A DNA stretch of 64,000 nt from Erinaceus europaeus (Eukaryota > Chordata > Mammalia > Eulipotyphla > Erinaceidae). Every line of letters begins with the position of its first letter. Positions within the stretch are counted from its first letter, which is position 1. Below, piece by piece: positions 33,965 through 47,950 of this stretch. Position numbers and translations under genes: made by a program. Under the pieces are notes generated by a model that was given only the letters and a program-made list of their open reading frames with translations, had not been told where the DNA came from and did no database searches. The DNA is taken from positions 558,001-622,000 of the forward strand of contig NW_026647188.1 in NCBI RefSeq assembly GCF_950295315.1, read 5' to 3'.

Positions 33965-34346
33965 GGAAGGTTGGACGAATGTCAGAGGGTTAATAGGTGG
34001 TGGAGGAAACGAGGGGACAGGCAGAAGGATCTGTGGTATGGCCCCCAGACCCCCACCTGCAGGGGAGTAGCTTTACAGGGGGTGAAGCAGATCTTCAGGG
34101 GCTCTATCTTTCACTTCGCCCTCTGACTTTCCTCTCCCCTATCCCTTTCTCTCTGTCCTATGCAAGGACAGTAACAACAACAACAACAATAAGAAGATGA
34201 AGCACAACAATGATCAAGCAACAAGGGCAGCAAAAGGAGAATAAATGGTGTGCAGGAGCAGTGGATTCCAGGTATATGTATGGAGCACCGGCAGTGACCC
34301 TGGAAGCAATAAATAAATAAATAAATACACACACACACACACACAA

Positions 34347-34396
<50 letters not shown>

Positions 34397-34730
34397 ACTC
34401 ATAGAGAAAATATACAGGTAATATACATGTATACATGTGTTGGTGTATCCACTTTGTAAATAAATGTACATGCACTTTTGTTTATCTAGTGAAGCAGACC
34501 TGCAGGGGTCTACCTTTCTCTCACCCTTCTGTTTTTCCAGTCCTCTCTCCCTTTCTCTCTGTCCTATGCAAGGACAGTAACAACAACAACAACAATAAGA
34601 AGAAGAAGCACAACAATGATCAAGCAACAAGGGCAGCAAAAGGAGAATAAATGGTCTGCAGGAGCAGTGGATTCCATGTATATGTATGGAGCACCGGCAG
34701 TGACCCTCGAAGCAATAAATAAATAAATAA

Positions 34731-34784
<54 letters not shown>

Positions 34785-35473
34785 GAAAACTCATAGAGAA
34801 AATATACAGGTAATATACATGTATACATGTGTTGGTGTATCCACTTTGTAAATAAATGTACATGCACTTTTGTTTATCTAGTGAAGCAGACCTGCAGGGG
34901 TCTACCTTTCTCTCACCCTTCTGTGTTTCCAGTCCTCTCTGCCTTTCTCTCTGTCCTATGCAAGGACAGTAACAGCAACAACAACGATAATAATAACCAC
35001 AACAAAGTTCAGGCAACAAGGGCAGCCAAAGGGGAAAACATGGTCTGCAGGAGCAGTGGGTTCCTGGTGCAGGCCCCTAGCCCTGACAATAACCCTGGAG
35101 GCAATCAATCAGTCAATCAATCAATCAATAGATAAAGAATACACAAATAAAAAATGCAGGTATTATACATGTATACGTGTCTCTGTGTTTCTACTGAGTC
35201 AAATGAAAATGTGCTTTATTTATTTAGTGAAGCAGATCTTCAGGGGGCCTATCTTTCTCTCCCCCATCTCTCTTTAACCTCCTCTTTCCATTTTTCTCTG
35301 TTCTCCGCAAGGACAGTAACTATCACAACAACAATAATAATATTATTAATAACCACAATATTCAAGCCACAAGGGCAGCAAAAGGGGAAAAAATGGAACA
35401 TAGGAGCAGTGGATTAGTGGTACTGGCACTGCGCTATGGCAATAACCCCTTGTGGCAATAAATAAATAAATAA
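33965..35473 (+). mobile_element. SINE cluster A-A'-B-C of unit 9
   Basis: SINE A 33965-34326, CA with an ACAAACAC break then TA to 34392, A' 34488-34732 with TA 34734-34784 broken by AAAT, B 34880-35134 and C 35226-35473. Confidence 0.8.
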
Positions 35474-35621
35474 TACAAGTAATAGACACGAATATGTCCC
35501 AGTGTGTGTTTCCACTGTGTAAACATAAAAGCACTTTTATTTACTTATTTATATTTTATTTATTTCTTTCCTAGCCAAGAGAATTTCTTTTCACTGCTAA
35601 AAAAATGTCACATTAAGCTTA

Positions 35622-35864
35622 GCAGGTGGTTCCTCACCTGGTTAAGCACTCATGTTAAACTGTAGGAGGACCTGGGTTCAAGACCCTGGTTCCAACCTGC
35701 AGTGGGAAATCTTTACAAGTGGTGCACATGTGCTGCAGGTATCTCTCTGGTTCTCAAAATCTCTATCCCTCCCTTGTCTCTCAATTCTTGACTGTCCATT
35801 CCAAAAAATAAATCAAGATAATAGAAAGCAAAAAAAAAAAAAAAAAGAAGAAGAAGAAGAAGAA
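35622..35864 (+). mobile_element. SINE D of unit 9
   Basis: The head reads GGTGGTTCCTCACC, a private G-to-T change just before the A box; pure (GAA)n tail. Confidence 0.75.
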
Positions 35865-36131
35865 GGCAAAATGAAATATCCTAATATTTCAAGGGGCTGC
35901 TCAAAACAATGCTTTCCTTATTATGATCCTCACAGCATACCATATTCAGAAAGGGAAAAGACACCGCGTTTCTTAAACCCAGTTTATTTCATACATTTAT
36001 TCATTTATTTATTGAGGTGTTAATGTTTTACAATCGACAGAAGACTAGGGCTCTTATGCCAGAGGTCTCAAGTACCCCTAGATGGCTCTCTGCCTCTACA
36101 AAACCAGTCAATCAACCCGTGCATCACTCAT

Positions 36132-36211
36132 TCCTTCCATCCATCCATCCATCCATCCATCCATCCATCCTTCCATCCATCCATCCATCCATCCATCCAT
36201 CCATCCATCCA
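36132..36211. repeat. (TCCA)n array of unit 9
   Basis: 80 bases with the CACTCATTCCTTCC entry and a displaced TCCT interruption. Confidence 0.97.
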
Positions 36212-36352
36212 ACTATCCATTGACAATCAACCAAGCTAAGTACAAACGGAGATATAACCTTGAATGATAAAGACAGTCAAACCTGCACAGATACGTTGCC
36301 AACTGGGCAGTTTGGCTGAATAGGGCAGAGGAGCTGATCCAGGGAATGTGGT

Positions 36353-37108
36353 GGGGCGTGTGGGTGTGGGTGGGGTGAGCAGGGGAGCCTGTGAGCTGGG
36401 TCACGTCAGGGACGCAGAGGGGTGGTGTGGGCAGCTGTCAAGGTGAAATGTCAAAAGCGCTCGAGCTGGTGATAAGGGCACCCGGAAGTGAGGAGAGAAA
36501 AGTGGAGCGGAGCGGAGCGGACAGGAGAGGAGAGGAGAGGAGAGGAGAGGAGAGGACAGGAGAGGACAGGAGAGGACAGGAGAGGACAGGAGAGGAACTG
36601 AGAAAGCCACCTGGACAGAGGTAGCATACCGGCATCCAGCAAGGCAGGCAGGCATGTAGGTAGCTGTAGCCCGGGCTCCCAGGATCCTGGGCGCACCTCC
36701 TCCTTTGCTCTCTTGGCTGCCAGCCCCGAGGTCCGCCGTAGGTCAGCGCTGTCCTCCCGTTCTTCCGTCCCTCTGTGCCAGGGCCCAGGGGTCTGGTTGC
36801 TGCCGGTTGACATAGTGGCAGGACAGTTGGGCTGCCCAGTGCCAGTGCGCATGCGCACAGAATCCTGGGAGGGGGACATCACAGAGGGCTCGAGAGGTTG
36901 CTAGGCCACGAGGACCCCGCCCACCCAGTTGACCCCTAGGGAGTGGTGGTGGTGGCAGTGGTGGTGGCAGCAGCCATGACACCAACCCTGAACTTGATCT
37001 GAGGGGTGGTGGCCAGCCACCAGAGCCAGAGCCCCAGGCCAAAGCCAGCGCAGGTGGGCGGGGCTCTGAGGCAAGGGGCACGGTGGGGGCGTGTCTGGGG
37101 GCGGGGCC
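36353..37108. promoter_or_regulatory. Promoter-like block of unit 9
   Basis: G4 motif from 36353, ETS 36480-36490, polypurine array 36522-36595, NRF1 palindrome 36846-36857 and GC boxes up to 37108. Confidence 0.5.
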
Positions 37109-38492
37109 GGCATCTGACAGCCCAGGGCTGGGGTCCAAGGGCCGCCAGGCCCCTGTCCAAGCAAGTGCACTGACACACAGACAGACTGACTGACTGACAG
37201 CCCCCAACCCACAGACACCCCCCAGGGCCCTGGGAGCCCTGAGCTGCCCCGGATCTGGCGGGCAGCCACCTGGACACAGGCCTCCATAGTGGAGGCCCCT
37301 GTAGACCCCGTTGCCTGCTGACAGCGGCCCTCCTCCCCCTCCCTCTACCCCTCCCCCTCCCCTTCCTCATCCTCAGAGGGACTCACTCAGGGCCCTTGGC
37401 CTAGGCAAGCCAGGGCTGCTGCTGTGGCTGTTGCAGCTGCTATCCAGTGGGTGGGTGCAGGTATCTGGCCCTGTCAGTTCCTGATTCTTGGGACCTGCCT
37501 GCCTCCAGCTCCACCCACTCTCCAGTCCAGCCCCCTGCCCCTCCTCCGCAAGGATGCCCCCTTTTCCCCTTGCCCCCTGTCCCCTAGCTCCCCAACTGTC
37601 ATCTAATGTTTGCCTCCTTTCCTGCCAGCCTGCTGCTGCCCTCCAGCCCTGGGGGCCCTGGGCCAGCCCAGCTGCCATCTGCACCATCCTGCAGGGGGAC
37701 CTGCCCTAACGCCCTGCCACCACAGGCACACACAGCCCTGCACCTATTCAGGGGCTCCCCTGCCTGCAGCCTGCCCCCCAAACAGTCTCCTTCTGCCCCT
37801 CAACCCCCTTCTAACCCCTGTCAGGGCCCCTCACACACACCTGGGCATGAGTATCCCACACATGCACATCTCTCCCCTCCCCCTCCACTCCATTTGCACT
37901 AAGGATGGGAAGAGTCTTTTTCTCTGGGTATCCCCAGAGGAGTTGGGTCTGTCCAATGTCCTGGGGAGCCGGAACTGCAAACAATCTACAATGTAACATT
38001 GGGATCTCAGGCAACCCAATCCCAAGTGCGCTGTGCAAGCCTAGGACTGGCGAAAACACCCCACTCTGAGCACAAGGTCTGCCTGGGGCAGTGGCTCCTC
38101 CAGTGGACTCAGAGACAGGCAGAGGCAGACAGCGTTTTCAGGTTCAAAACCTGTACTTCCCAGAAGCTGGTACATCAGTAGGGTAAAAAAAAAAAAAGGC
38201 TTTTTTTTTTCCCCACTGCCTGACTCTCCTGTGTGATGCCTGTTTCTCAGTGAAACAAGGGAAAAAATCTTTTTGGGAGGGAGCAAGACCAAGATGCAGG
38301 CAGGTGGACTCCGTGGAGGGTGGATGGGTAGATGGACCATGCCCTGGCTCTAGAGCCCCAGCTCTGTTCCAGGCGCTCTCTGATTCCAAAGATCCCCCTG
38401 TGGCTTCTCATGAGACTATTTCCAAGACTGATCCTCACGATATTGAGGATTCAAAAAATAGACAGGTCATATTGGTGTAAAAAGGAAATCCA

Positions 38493-38856
38493 GGGAGGTT
38501 GGACGAATGTCAGAGGGTTAAGAGGTGGTGGAGAAAACGAGGGGACAGGCAGAAGGATCTGCGGTATGGCCCCCAGACCCCCACCTGCAGGGGAGTAGCT
38601 TTACAGGGGGTGAAGCAGATCTTCAGGGGCTCTATCTTTCACTTCCCCCTCTGACTTTCCCCTCCCCTATCCCTTTATCTCTGTCCTATGCAAGGACAGT
38701 AACAACAACAACAACAATAAGAAGAAGAAGCACAACAATGATCAAGCAACAAGGGCAGCAAAAGGAGAATAAATGGTCTGCAGGAGCAGTGGATTCCAGG
38801 TATATGTATGGAGCACCGGCAGTGACCCTGGAAGCAATAAATAAATAAATAAATAA

Positions 38857-38942
<86 letters not shown>

Positions 38943-39648
38943 ACTCATAGAGAAAATATACAGGTAATATACATGTATACATGTGTTGGTGTATCCACTT
39001 TGTAAATAAATGTACATGCACTTTTGTTTATCTAGTGAAGCAGACCTGCAGGGGTCTACCTTTCTCTCACCCTTCTGTGTTTCCAGTCCTCTCTCCCTTT
39101 CTCTCTGTCCTATGCAAGGACAGTAACAGCAACAACAACGATAATAATAACCCCAACAAAGTTCAGGCAACAAGGGCAGCCAAAGGGCAAAACATGGTCT
39201 GCAGGAGCAGTGGGTTCGTGGTGCAGGCCCCTAGCCCTGACAATAACCCTGGAGGCAATCAATCAGTCAATCAATCAATCAATAGATAAAGAATACACAA
39301 ATAAAAAATGCAGGTATTATACATGTATACGTGTCTCTGTGTTTCTACTGAGTCAAATGAAAATGTGCTTTATTTATTTAGTGAAGCAGATCTTCAGGGG
39401 GCCTATCTTTCTCTCCCCCATCTCTCTTTAACCTCCTCTTTCCATTTTTCTCTGTTCTCCGCAAGGACAGTAACTATCACAACAACAATAATAATATTAT
39501 TAATAACCACAATATTCAAGCCACAAGGGCAGCAAAAGGGGAAAAAATGGAACATAGGAGCAGTGGATTAGTGGTACTGGCACTGCGCTATGGCAATAAC
39601 CCCTTGTGGCAATAAATAAATAAATAAATAAATAAATAATACAAGTAA
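38493..39648 (+). mobile_element. SINE cluster A-B-C of unit 10
   Basis: SINE A 38493-38858, CA 38860-38887, TA to 38938 (among the longest), B 39034-39288 and C 39380-39648. The spacer after C has a private CAGTGTTGTTCCC. Confidence 0.8.
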
Positions 39649-39786
39649 TAGACAAGAATATGTCCCAGTGTTGTTCCCACTGTGTAAACATAAAAGCACT
39701 TTTATTTACTTATTTATATTTTATTTATTTATTTCCTAGCCAAGAGAATTTCTTTTCACTGCTAAAAAAATGTCACATTAAGCTTA

Positions 39787-40022
39787 GCAGGTGGTGCCTC
39801 ACCTGGTTAAGCACTCATGTTAAACTGTAGGAGGACCTGGGTTCAAGACCCTGGTTCCAACCTGCAGTGGGAAATCTTTACAAGTGGTGCACATGTGCTG
39901 CATGTATCTCTCTGGTTCTCAAAATCTCTATCCCTCCCTTGTCTCTCAATTCTTGACTGTCCATTCCAAAAAATAAATCAAGATAATAGAAAGCAAAAAA
40001 AAAAAAAAAAGAAGAAGGAGAA
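39787..40022 (+). mobile_element. SINE D of unit 10
   Basis: It has GCTGCATGTATCTC and a GAAGAAGGAGAAG tail. Confidence 0.75.
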
Positions 40023-40285
40023 GGCAAAATGAAATATCCTAATATTTCAAGGGGCTGCTCAAAACAATGCTTTCCTTATTATGATCCTCACAGCATACCA
40101 TATTCAGAAAGGGAAAAGACACCGCGTTTCTTAAACCCCGTTTATTTCATACATTTATTCATTTATTTATTGAGGTGTTAATGTTTTACAATCGACAGAA
40201 GACTAGGGCTCTTATGCCAGAGGTCTCAAGTACCCCTAGATGGCTCTCTGCCTCTACAAAACCAATCAATCAACCCGTGCATCAC

Positions 40286-40369
40286 TCCATCCTTCCATCC
40301 ATCCATCCATCCTTCCATCCATCCATCCATCCATCCATCCATCCATCCATCCATCCATCCATCCATCCA
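40286..40369. repeat. (TCCA)n array of unit 10
   Basis: 84 bases, the longest allele in the window. Confidence 0.97.
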
Positions 40370-40486
40370 ACTATCCATTGACAATCAACCAAGCTAAGTA
40401 CAAACGGAGATATAACCTGCACAGATACGTTGCCAACTGGGCAGTTTGGCTGAATAGGGCAGAGGAGCTGATCCAGGGAATGTGGT

Positions 40487-41242
40487 GGGGCGTGTGGGTG
40501 TGGGTGGGGTGAGCAGGGGAGCCTGTGAGCTGGGTCACGTCAGGGACGCGGAGGGGTGGTGTGGGCAGCTGTCAAGGTGAAATGTCAAAAGCGCTCGAGC
40601 TGGTGATAAGGGCACCCGGAAGTGAGGCGAGAAAAGAGGAGCGGAGCGGAGCGGACAGGAGAGGAGCGGAGAGGACAGGAGAGGAGAGGAGAGGAGAGGA
40701 GAGGAGAGGACAGGAGAGGACAGGAGAGGAACTGAGAAAGCCACCTGGACAGAGGTAGCATACCGGCATCCAGCAAGGCAGGCAGGCATGTAGGTAGCTG
40801 TAGCCCGGGCTCCCAGGCTCCTGGGCGCACCTCCTCCTTTGCTCTCTTGGCTGCCAGCCCCGAGGTCCGTCGTAGGTCAGCGCTGTCCTCCCGTTCTTCC
40901 GTCCCTCTGTGCCAGGGCCCAGGGGTCTGGTTGCTGCCGCTTGACATAGTGGCAGGACAGTTGGGCTGCCCAGTGCCAGTGCGCATGCGCACAGAATCCT
41001 GGGAGGGGGACATCACAGAGGGCTCCAGAGGTTGCTAGGCCACGAGGACCCCGCCCACCCAGTTGACCCCTAGGGAGTGGTGGTGGTGGCAGTGGTGGTG
41101 GCAGCAGCCATGACACCCACCCTGAACTTGATCTGAGGGGTGGTGGCCAGCCACCAGAGCCAGAGCCCCAGGCCAAAGCCAGCGCAGGTGGGCGGGGCTC
41201 TGAGGCAAGGGGCACGGTGGGGGCGTGTCTGGGGGCGGGGCC
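40487..41242. promoter_or_regulatory. Promoter-like block of unit 10
   Basis: G4 motif from 40487, ETS 40614-40624, polypurine array 40655-40730 (with a private GGAGC step), NRF1 palindrome 40980-40991 and GC boxes up to 41242. Confidence 0.5.
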
Positions 41243-42639
41243 GGCATCTGACAGCCCAGGGCTGGGGTCCAAGGGCCGCCAGGCCCCTGTCCAAGCAAGT
41301 GCACTGACACACAGACAGACTGACTGACTGACAGCCCCCAACCCACAGACACCCCCCAGGGCCCTGGGAGCCCTGAGCTGCCCCGGATCTGGCGGGCAGC
41401 CACCTGGACACAGGCCTCCATAGTGGAGGCCCCTGTAGACCCCGTTGCCTGCTGACAGCGGCCCTCCTCCCCCTCCCTCTACCCCTCCCCCTCCCCTTCC
41501 TCATCCTCAGAGGGACTCACTCAGGGCCCTTGGCCTAGGCAAGCCAGGGCTGCTGCTGTGGCTGCTGCAGCTGCTATCCAGTGGGTGGGTGCAGGTATCT
41601 GGCCCTGTCAGTTCCTGATTCTTGGGACCTGCCTGCCTCCAGCTCCACCCACTCTCCAGTCCAGCCCCCTGCCCCTCCTCCGCAAGGATGCCCCCTTTTC
41701 CCCTTGCCCCCTGTCCCCTAGCTCCCCAACTGTCATCTACTGTTTGCCTCCTTTCCTGCCAGCCTGCTGCTGCCCTCCAGCCCTGGGGGCCCTGGGCCAG
41801 CCCAGCTGCCATCTGCACCATCCTGCAGGGGGACCTGCCCTAACGCCCTGCCACCACAGGCACACACAGCCCTGCACCTATTCAGGGGCTCCCCTGCCTG
41901 CAGCCTGCCCCCCAAACAGTCTCCTTCTGCCCCTCCACCCCCTTCTAACCCCTGTCAGGGCCCCTCACACACACCTGGGCATGAGTATCCCACACATGCA
42001 CATCTCTCCCCTCCCCCTCCACTCCATTTGCACTAAGGATGGGAAGAGTCTTTTTCTCTGGGTATCCCCAGAGGAGTTGGGTCTGTCCAATGTCCTGGGG
42101 AGCCGGAACTGCAAACAATCTACAATGTAACATTTGGATCTCAGGCAACCCAATCCCAAGTGCGCTGTGCAAGCCTAGAACTGGCGAAAACACCCCACTC
42201 TGAGCACAAGGTCTGCCTGGGGCAGTGGCTCCTCCAGTGGACTCAGAGACAGGCAGAGGCAGACAGCGTTTTCAGGTTCAAAACCTGTACTTCCCAGAAG
42301 CTGGTCCATCAGTAGGGTAAAAAAAAAAAAAAAAAAAAAAAACGCTTTTTTTTTTCCCCACTGCCTGACTCTCCTGTGTGATGCCTGTTTCTCAGTGAAA
42401 CAAGGGAAAAAAATCTTTTTGGGAGGGAGCAAGACCAAGATGCAGGCAGGTGGACTCCGTGGAGGGTGGATGGGTAGATGGACCATGCCCTGGCTCTAGA
42501 GCCCCAGCTGCTGTTCCAGGCGCTCTCTGATTCCAGAGATCACCCTGTGGCTTCTCATGAGACTATTTGCAAGACTGATCCTCACGATATTGAGGATTCA
42601 AAAAATAGACAGGTCATATTGGTGTAAAAAGGAAATCCA

Positions 42640-42999
42640 GGGAGGTTGGACGAATGTCAGAGGGTTAAGAGGTGGTGGAGGAAACGAGGGGACAGGCAGA
42701 AGGATCTGCGGTATGGCCCCCAGACCCCCACCTGCAGGGGAGTAGCTTTACAGGGGGTGAAGCAGATCTTCAGGGGCTCTATCTTTCACTACCCCCTCTG
42801 ACTTTCCCCTCCCCTATCCATTTCTCTCTGTCCTATGCAAGGACAGTAACAACAACAACAACAATAAGAAGAAAAAGCACAACAATGATCAAGCAACAAG
42901 GGCAGCAAAAGGAGAATAAATGGTGTGCAGGAGCAGTGGATTCCAGGTATATGTATGGAGCACCGGCAGTGACCCTGGAAGCAATAAATAAATAAATAA

Positions 43000-43085
<86 letters not shown>

Positions 43086-43419
43086 ACTCATAGAGAAAAT
43101 ATACAGGTAATATACATGTATTCATGTGTTGGTGTATCCACTTTGTAAATAAATGTACATGCACTTTTGTTTATCTAGTGAAGCAGACCTGCAGGGGTCT
43201 ACCTTTCTCTCACCCTTCTGTGTTTCCAGTCCTCTCTCCCTTTCTCTCTGTCCTATGCAAGGACAGTAACAACAACAACAACAATAAGAAGAAGAAGCAC
43301 AACAATGATCAAGCAACAAGGGCAGCAAAAGGAGAATAAATGGTCTGCAGGAGCAGTGGATTCCAGGTATATGTACGGAGCACCGGCAGTGACCCTGGAA
43401 GCAATAAATAAATAAATAA

Positions 43420-43457
<38 letters not shown>

Positions 43458-44142
43458 ACTCATAGAGAAAATATACAGGTAATATACATGTATACATGTG
43501 TTGGTGTATCCACTTTGTAAATAAATGTACATGCACTTTTGTTTATCTAGTGAAGCAGACCTGCAGGGGTCTACCTTTCTCTCACCCTTCTGTGTTTCCA
43601 GTCCTCTCTACCTTTCTCTCTGTCCTATGCAAGGACAGTAACAGCAACAACAACGATAATAATAACCACAACAAAGTTCAGGCAACAAGGGCAGCCAAAG
43701 GGGAAAACATGGTCTGCAGGAGCAGTGGGTTCGTGGTGCAGGCCCCTAGCCCTGACAATAACCCTGGAGGCAATCAATCAGTCAATCAATCAATCAATAG
43801 ATAAAGAATACACAAATAAAAAATGCAGGTATTATACATGTATACGTGTCTCTGTGTTTCTACTGAGTCAAATGAAAATGTGCTTTATTTATTTAGTGAA
43901 GCAGATCTTCAGGGGGCCTATCTTTCTCTCCCCCATCTCTCTTTAACCTCCTCTTTCCATTTTTCTCTGTTCTCCGCAAGGACAGTAACTATCACAACAA
44001 CAATAATAATATTATTAATAACCACAATATTCAAGCCACAAGGGCAGCAAAAGGGGAAAAAATGGAACATAGGAGCAGTGGATTAGTGGTACTGGCACTG
44101 CGCTATGGCAATAACCCCTTGTGGCAATAAATAAATAAATAA
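42640..44142 (+). mobile_element. SINE cluster A-A'-B-C of unit 11
   Basis: SINE A 42640-43001, (CA)n(TA)n 43003-43081, A' 43177-43421 with TA 43423-43453, B 43549-43803 and C 43895-44142. Confidence 0.8.
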
Positions 44143-44290
44143 TACAAGTAATAGACAAGAATATGTCCCAGTGTGTGTTTCCACTGTGTAAACATAAAAG
44201 CACTTTTATTTACTTATTTATATTTTATTTATTTCTTTCCTAGCAAAGAGAATTTCTTTTCACTGCTAAAAAAATGTCACATTAAGCTTA

Positions 44291-44526
44291 GCAGGTGGTG
44301 CCTCACCTGGTTAAGCACTCATGTTAAACTGTAGGAGGACCTGGGTTCAAGACCCTGGTTCCAACCTGCAGTGGGAAATCTTTACAAGTGGTGCAGATGT
44401 GCTGCAGGTATCTCTCTGGTTCTCAAAATCTCTATCCCTCCCTTGTCTCTCAATTCTTGACTGTCCATTCCAAAAAATAAATCAAGATAATAGAAAGCAA
44501 AAAAAAAAAAAAAAGAAGAAGGAGAA
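44291..44526 (+). mobile_element. SINE D of unit 11
   Basis: It has GTGCAGATGTGCTGC (private) and a GAAGAAGGAGAAG tail. Confidence 0.75.
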
Positions 44527-44789
44527 GGCAAAATGAAATATCCTAATATTTCAAGGGGCTGCTCAAAACAATGCTTTCCTTATTATGATCCTCACAGCAT
44601 ACCATATTCAGAAAGGGAAAAGACACCGCGTTTCTTAAACCCAGTTTATTTCATACATTTATTCATTTATTTATTGAGGTGTTAATGTTTTACAATCGAC
44701 AGAAGACTAGGGCTCTTATGCCAGAGGTCTCAAGTACCCCTAGATGGCTCTCTGCCTCTACAAAACCAATCAATCAACCCGTGCATCAC

Positions 44790-44865
44790 TCCATCCTTCC
44801 ATCCATCCATCCATCCTTCCATCCATCCATCCATCCATCCATCCATCCATCCATCCATCCATCCA
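44790..44865. repeat. (TCCA)n array of unit 11
   Basis: 76 bases, same interruption pattern as unit 8. Confidence 0.97.
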
Positions 44866-44982
44866 ACTATCCATTGACAATCAACCAAGCTAAGTACAAA
44901 CGGAGATATAACCTGCACAGATACGTTGCCAACTGGGCAGTTTGGCTGAATAGGGCAGAGGAGCTGATCCAGGGAATGTGGT

Positions 44983-45743
44983 GGGGCGTGTGGGTGTGGG
45001 TGGGGTGAGCAGGGGAGCCTGTGAGCTGGGTCACGTCAGGGACGCGGAGGGGTGGTGTGGGCAGCTGTCAAGGTGAAATGTCAAAAGCGCTCGAGCTGGT
45101 GATAAGGGCACCCGGAAGTGAGGAGAGAAAAGAGGAGCAGAGCGGAGCGGACAGGAGAGGAGAGGAGAGGACAGGAGAGGAGAGGAGAGGAGAGGAGAGG
45201 ACAGGAGAGGACAGGAGAGGACAGGAGAGGAACTGAGAAAGCCACCTGGACAGAGGTAGCATACCGGCATCCAGCAAGGCAGGCAGGCATGTAGGTAGCT
45301 GTAGCCCGGGCTCCCTGGCTCCTGGGCGCACCTCCTCCTTTGCTCTCTTGGCTGCCAGCCCCGAGGTCCGTCGTAGGTCAGCGCTGTCCTCCCGTTCTTC
45401 CGTCCCTCTGTGCCAGGGCCCAGGGGTCTGGTTGCTGCCGCTTGACATAGTGGCAGGACAGTTGGGCTGCCCAGTGCCAGTGCGCATGCGCACAGAATCC
45501 TGGGAGGGGGACATCACAGAGGGCTCCAGAGGTTGCTAGGCCACGAGGACCCCGCCCACCCAGTTGACCCCTAGGGAGTGGTGGTGGTGGCAGTGGTGGT
45601 GGCAGCAGCCATGACACCCACCCTGAACTTGATCTGAGGGGTGGTGGCCAGCCACCAGAGCCAGAGCCCCAGGCCAAAGCCAGCGCAGGTGGGCGGGGCT
45701 CTGAGGCAAGGGGCACGGTGGGGGCGTGTCTGGGGGCGGGGCC
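44983..45743. promoter_or_regulatory. Promoter-like block of unit 11
   Basis: G4 motif from 44983, ETS 45110-45120, polypurine array 45152-45231, NRF1 palindrome 45481-45492 and GC boxes up to 45743. Confidence 0.5.
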
Positions 45744-47140
45744 GGCATCTGACAGCCCAGGGCTGGGGTCCAAGGGCCGCCAGGCCCCTGTCCAAGCAAG
45801 TGCACTGACACACAGACAGACTGACTGACTGACAGCCCCCAACCCACAGACACCCCCCAGGGACCTGGGAGCCCTGAGCTGCCCCGGATCTGGCGGGCAG
45901 CCACCTGGACACAGGCCTCCATAGTGGAGGCCCCTGTAGACCCCGTTGCCTGCTGACAGCGGCCCTCCTCCCCCTCCCTCTACCCCTCCCCCTCCCCTTC
46001 CTCATCCTCAGAGGGACTCACTCAGGGCCCTTGGCCTAGGCAAGCCAGGGCTGCTGCTGTGGCTGCTGCAGCTGCTATCCAGTGGGTGGGTGCAGGTATC
46101 TGGCCCTGTCAGTTCCTGATTCTTGGGACCTGCCTGCCTCCAGCTCCACCCACTCTCCAGTCCAGCCCCCTGCCCCTCCTCCGCAAGGATGCCCCCTTTT
46201 CCCCTTGACCCCTGTCCCCTAGCTCCCCAACTGTCATCTACTGTTTGCCTCCTTTCCTGCCAGCCTGCTGCTGCCCTCCAGCCCTGGGGGCCCTGGGCCA
46301 GCCCAGCTGCCATCTGCACCATCCTGCAGGGGGACCTGCCCTAACGCCCTGCCACCACAGGCACACACAGCCCTGCACCTATTCAGGGGCTCCTCTGCCT
46401 GCAGCCTGCCCCCCAAACAGTCTCCTTCTGCCCATCAACCCCCTTCTAACCCCTGTCAGGGCCCCTCACACACACCTGGGCATGAGTATCCCACACATGC
46501 ACATCTCTCCCCTCCCCCTCCACTCCATTTGCACTAAGGATGGGAAGAGTCTTTTTCTCTGGGTATCCCCAGAGGAGTTGGGTCTGTCCAATGTCCTGGG
46601 GAGCCGGAACTGCAAACAATCTACAATGTAACATTTGGATCTCAGGCAACCCAATCCCAAGTGCGCTGTGCAAGCCTAGAACTGGCGAAAACACCCCACT
46701 CTGAGCACAAGGTCTGCCTGGGGCAGTGGCTCCTCCAGTGGACTCAGAGACAGGCAGAGGCAGACAGCGTTTTCAGGTTCAAAACCTGTACTTCCCAGAA
46801 GCTGGTCCATCAGTAGGGTAAAAAAAAAAAAAAAAAAAAAAAAACGCTTTTTTTTTTCCCCACTGCCTGACTCTCCTGTGTGATGCCTGTTTCTCAGTGA
46901 AACAAGGGAAAAAATCTTTTTGGGAGGGAGCAAGACCAAGATGCAGGCAGGTGGACTCCATGGAGGGTGGATGGGTAGATGGACAATGCCCTGGCTCTAG
47001 AGCCCCAGCTGCTGTTCCAGGCGCTCTCTGATTCCAGAGATCCCCCTGTGGCTTCTCATGAGACTATTTGCAAGACTGATCCTCACGATATTGAGGATTC
47101 AAAAAATAGACAGGTCATATTGGTGTAAAAAGGAAATCCA

Positions 47141-47502
47141 GGGAGGTTGGACGAATGTCAGAGGGTTAAGAGGTGGTGGAGGAAACGAGGGGACAGGCAG
47201 AAGGATCTGCGGTATGGCCCCCAGACCCCCACCTGCAGGGGAGTAGCTTTACAGGGGGTGAAGCAGATCTTCAGGGGCTCTATCTTTCACTACCCCCTCT
47301 GACTTTCCCCTCCCCTATCCCTTTCTCTCTGTCCTATGCAAGGACAGTAACAACAACAACAACAATAAGAAGATGAAGCACAACAATGATCAAGCAACAA
47401 GGGCAGCAAAAGGAGAATAAATGGTGTGCAGGAGCAGTGGATTCCAGGTATATGTATGGAGCACCGGCAGTGACCCTGGAAGCAATAAATAAATAAATAA
47501 AT

Positions 47503-47572
<70 letters not shown>

Positions 47573-47906
47573 ACTCATAGAGAAAATATACAGGTAATAT
47601 ACATGTATACATGTGTTGGTGTATCCACTTTGTAAATGAATGTACATGCACTTTTGTTTATCTAGTGAAGCAGACCTGCAGGGGTCTACCTTTCTCTCAC
47701 CCTTCTGTTTTTCCAGTCCTCTCTCCCTTTCTCTCTGTCCTATGCAAGGACAGTAACAACAACAACAACAATAAGAAGAAGAAGCACAACAATGATCAAG
47801 CAACAAGGGCAGCAAAAGGAGAATAAATGGTCTGCAGGAGCAGTGGATTCCATGTATATGTATGGAGCACCGGCAGTGACCCTGGAAGCAATAAATAAAT
47901 AAATAA

Positions 47907-47950
<44 letters not shown>

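Larger units (their letters stand above)
33882..38409 (+). repeat. Macrosatellite unit 9 (long class, 4528 bp; second of the trimer)
   Basis: Marks shared with unit 12: AGAAGATGAAGC in SINE A, CTGTTTTTCCAG and CCATGTATATG in A'. Private changes include CCTCAGGATATTG at the start and TTAATAGG. The 24-base insertion is at 36260-36283. A C-to-A change at 37606 creates a stop in the frame that is open in most copies. Terminal A-run 38185-38197. Confidence 0.95.
38410..42556 (+). repeat. Macrosatellite unit 10 (short class, 4147 bp; third of the trimer)
   Basis: A-B-C type. SINE B reads ATAACCCCAACAAAG, shared only with the first SINE B of unit 13. SINE A has CCTTTATCTCTG and a longer (AAAT)n tail, also as in unit 13. 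The terminal inverted repeat is A24 (42319-42342), CGC, T10. Confidence 0.95.
42557..47057 (+). repeat. Macrosatellite unit 11 (long class, 4501 bp; trimer copy of unit 8)
   Basis: It carries CTATCCATTTCTC, AGAAAAAGCAC and GTATTCATGTG. SINE B reads CTCTCTACCTTTC, shared with unit 15. A C-to-A change at 46208 gives a TGA in the frame open in most copies. The terminal inverted repeat is A25 (46820-46844), CGC, T10. Confidence 0.95.
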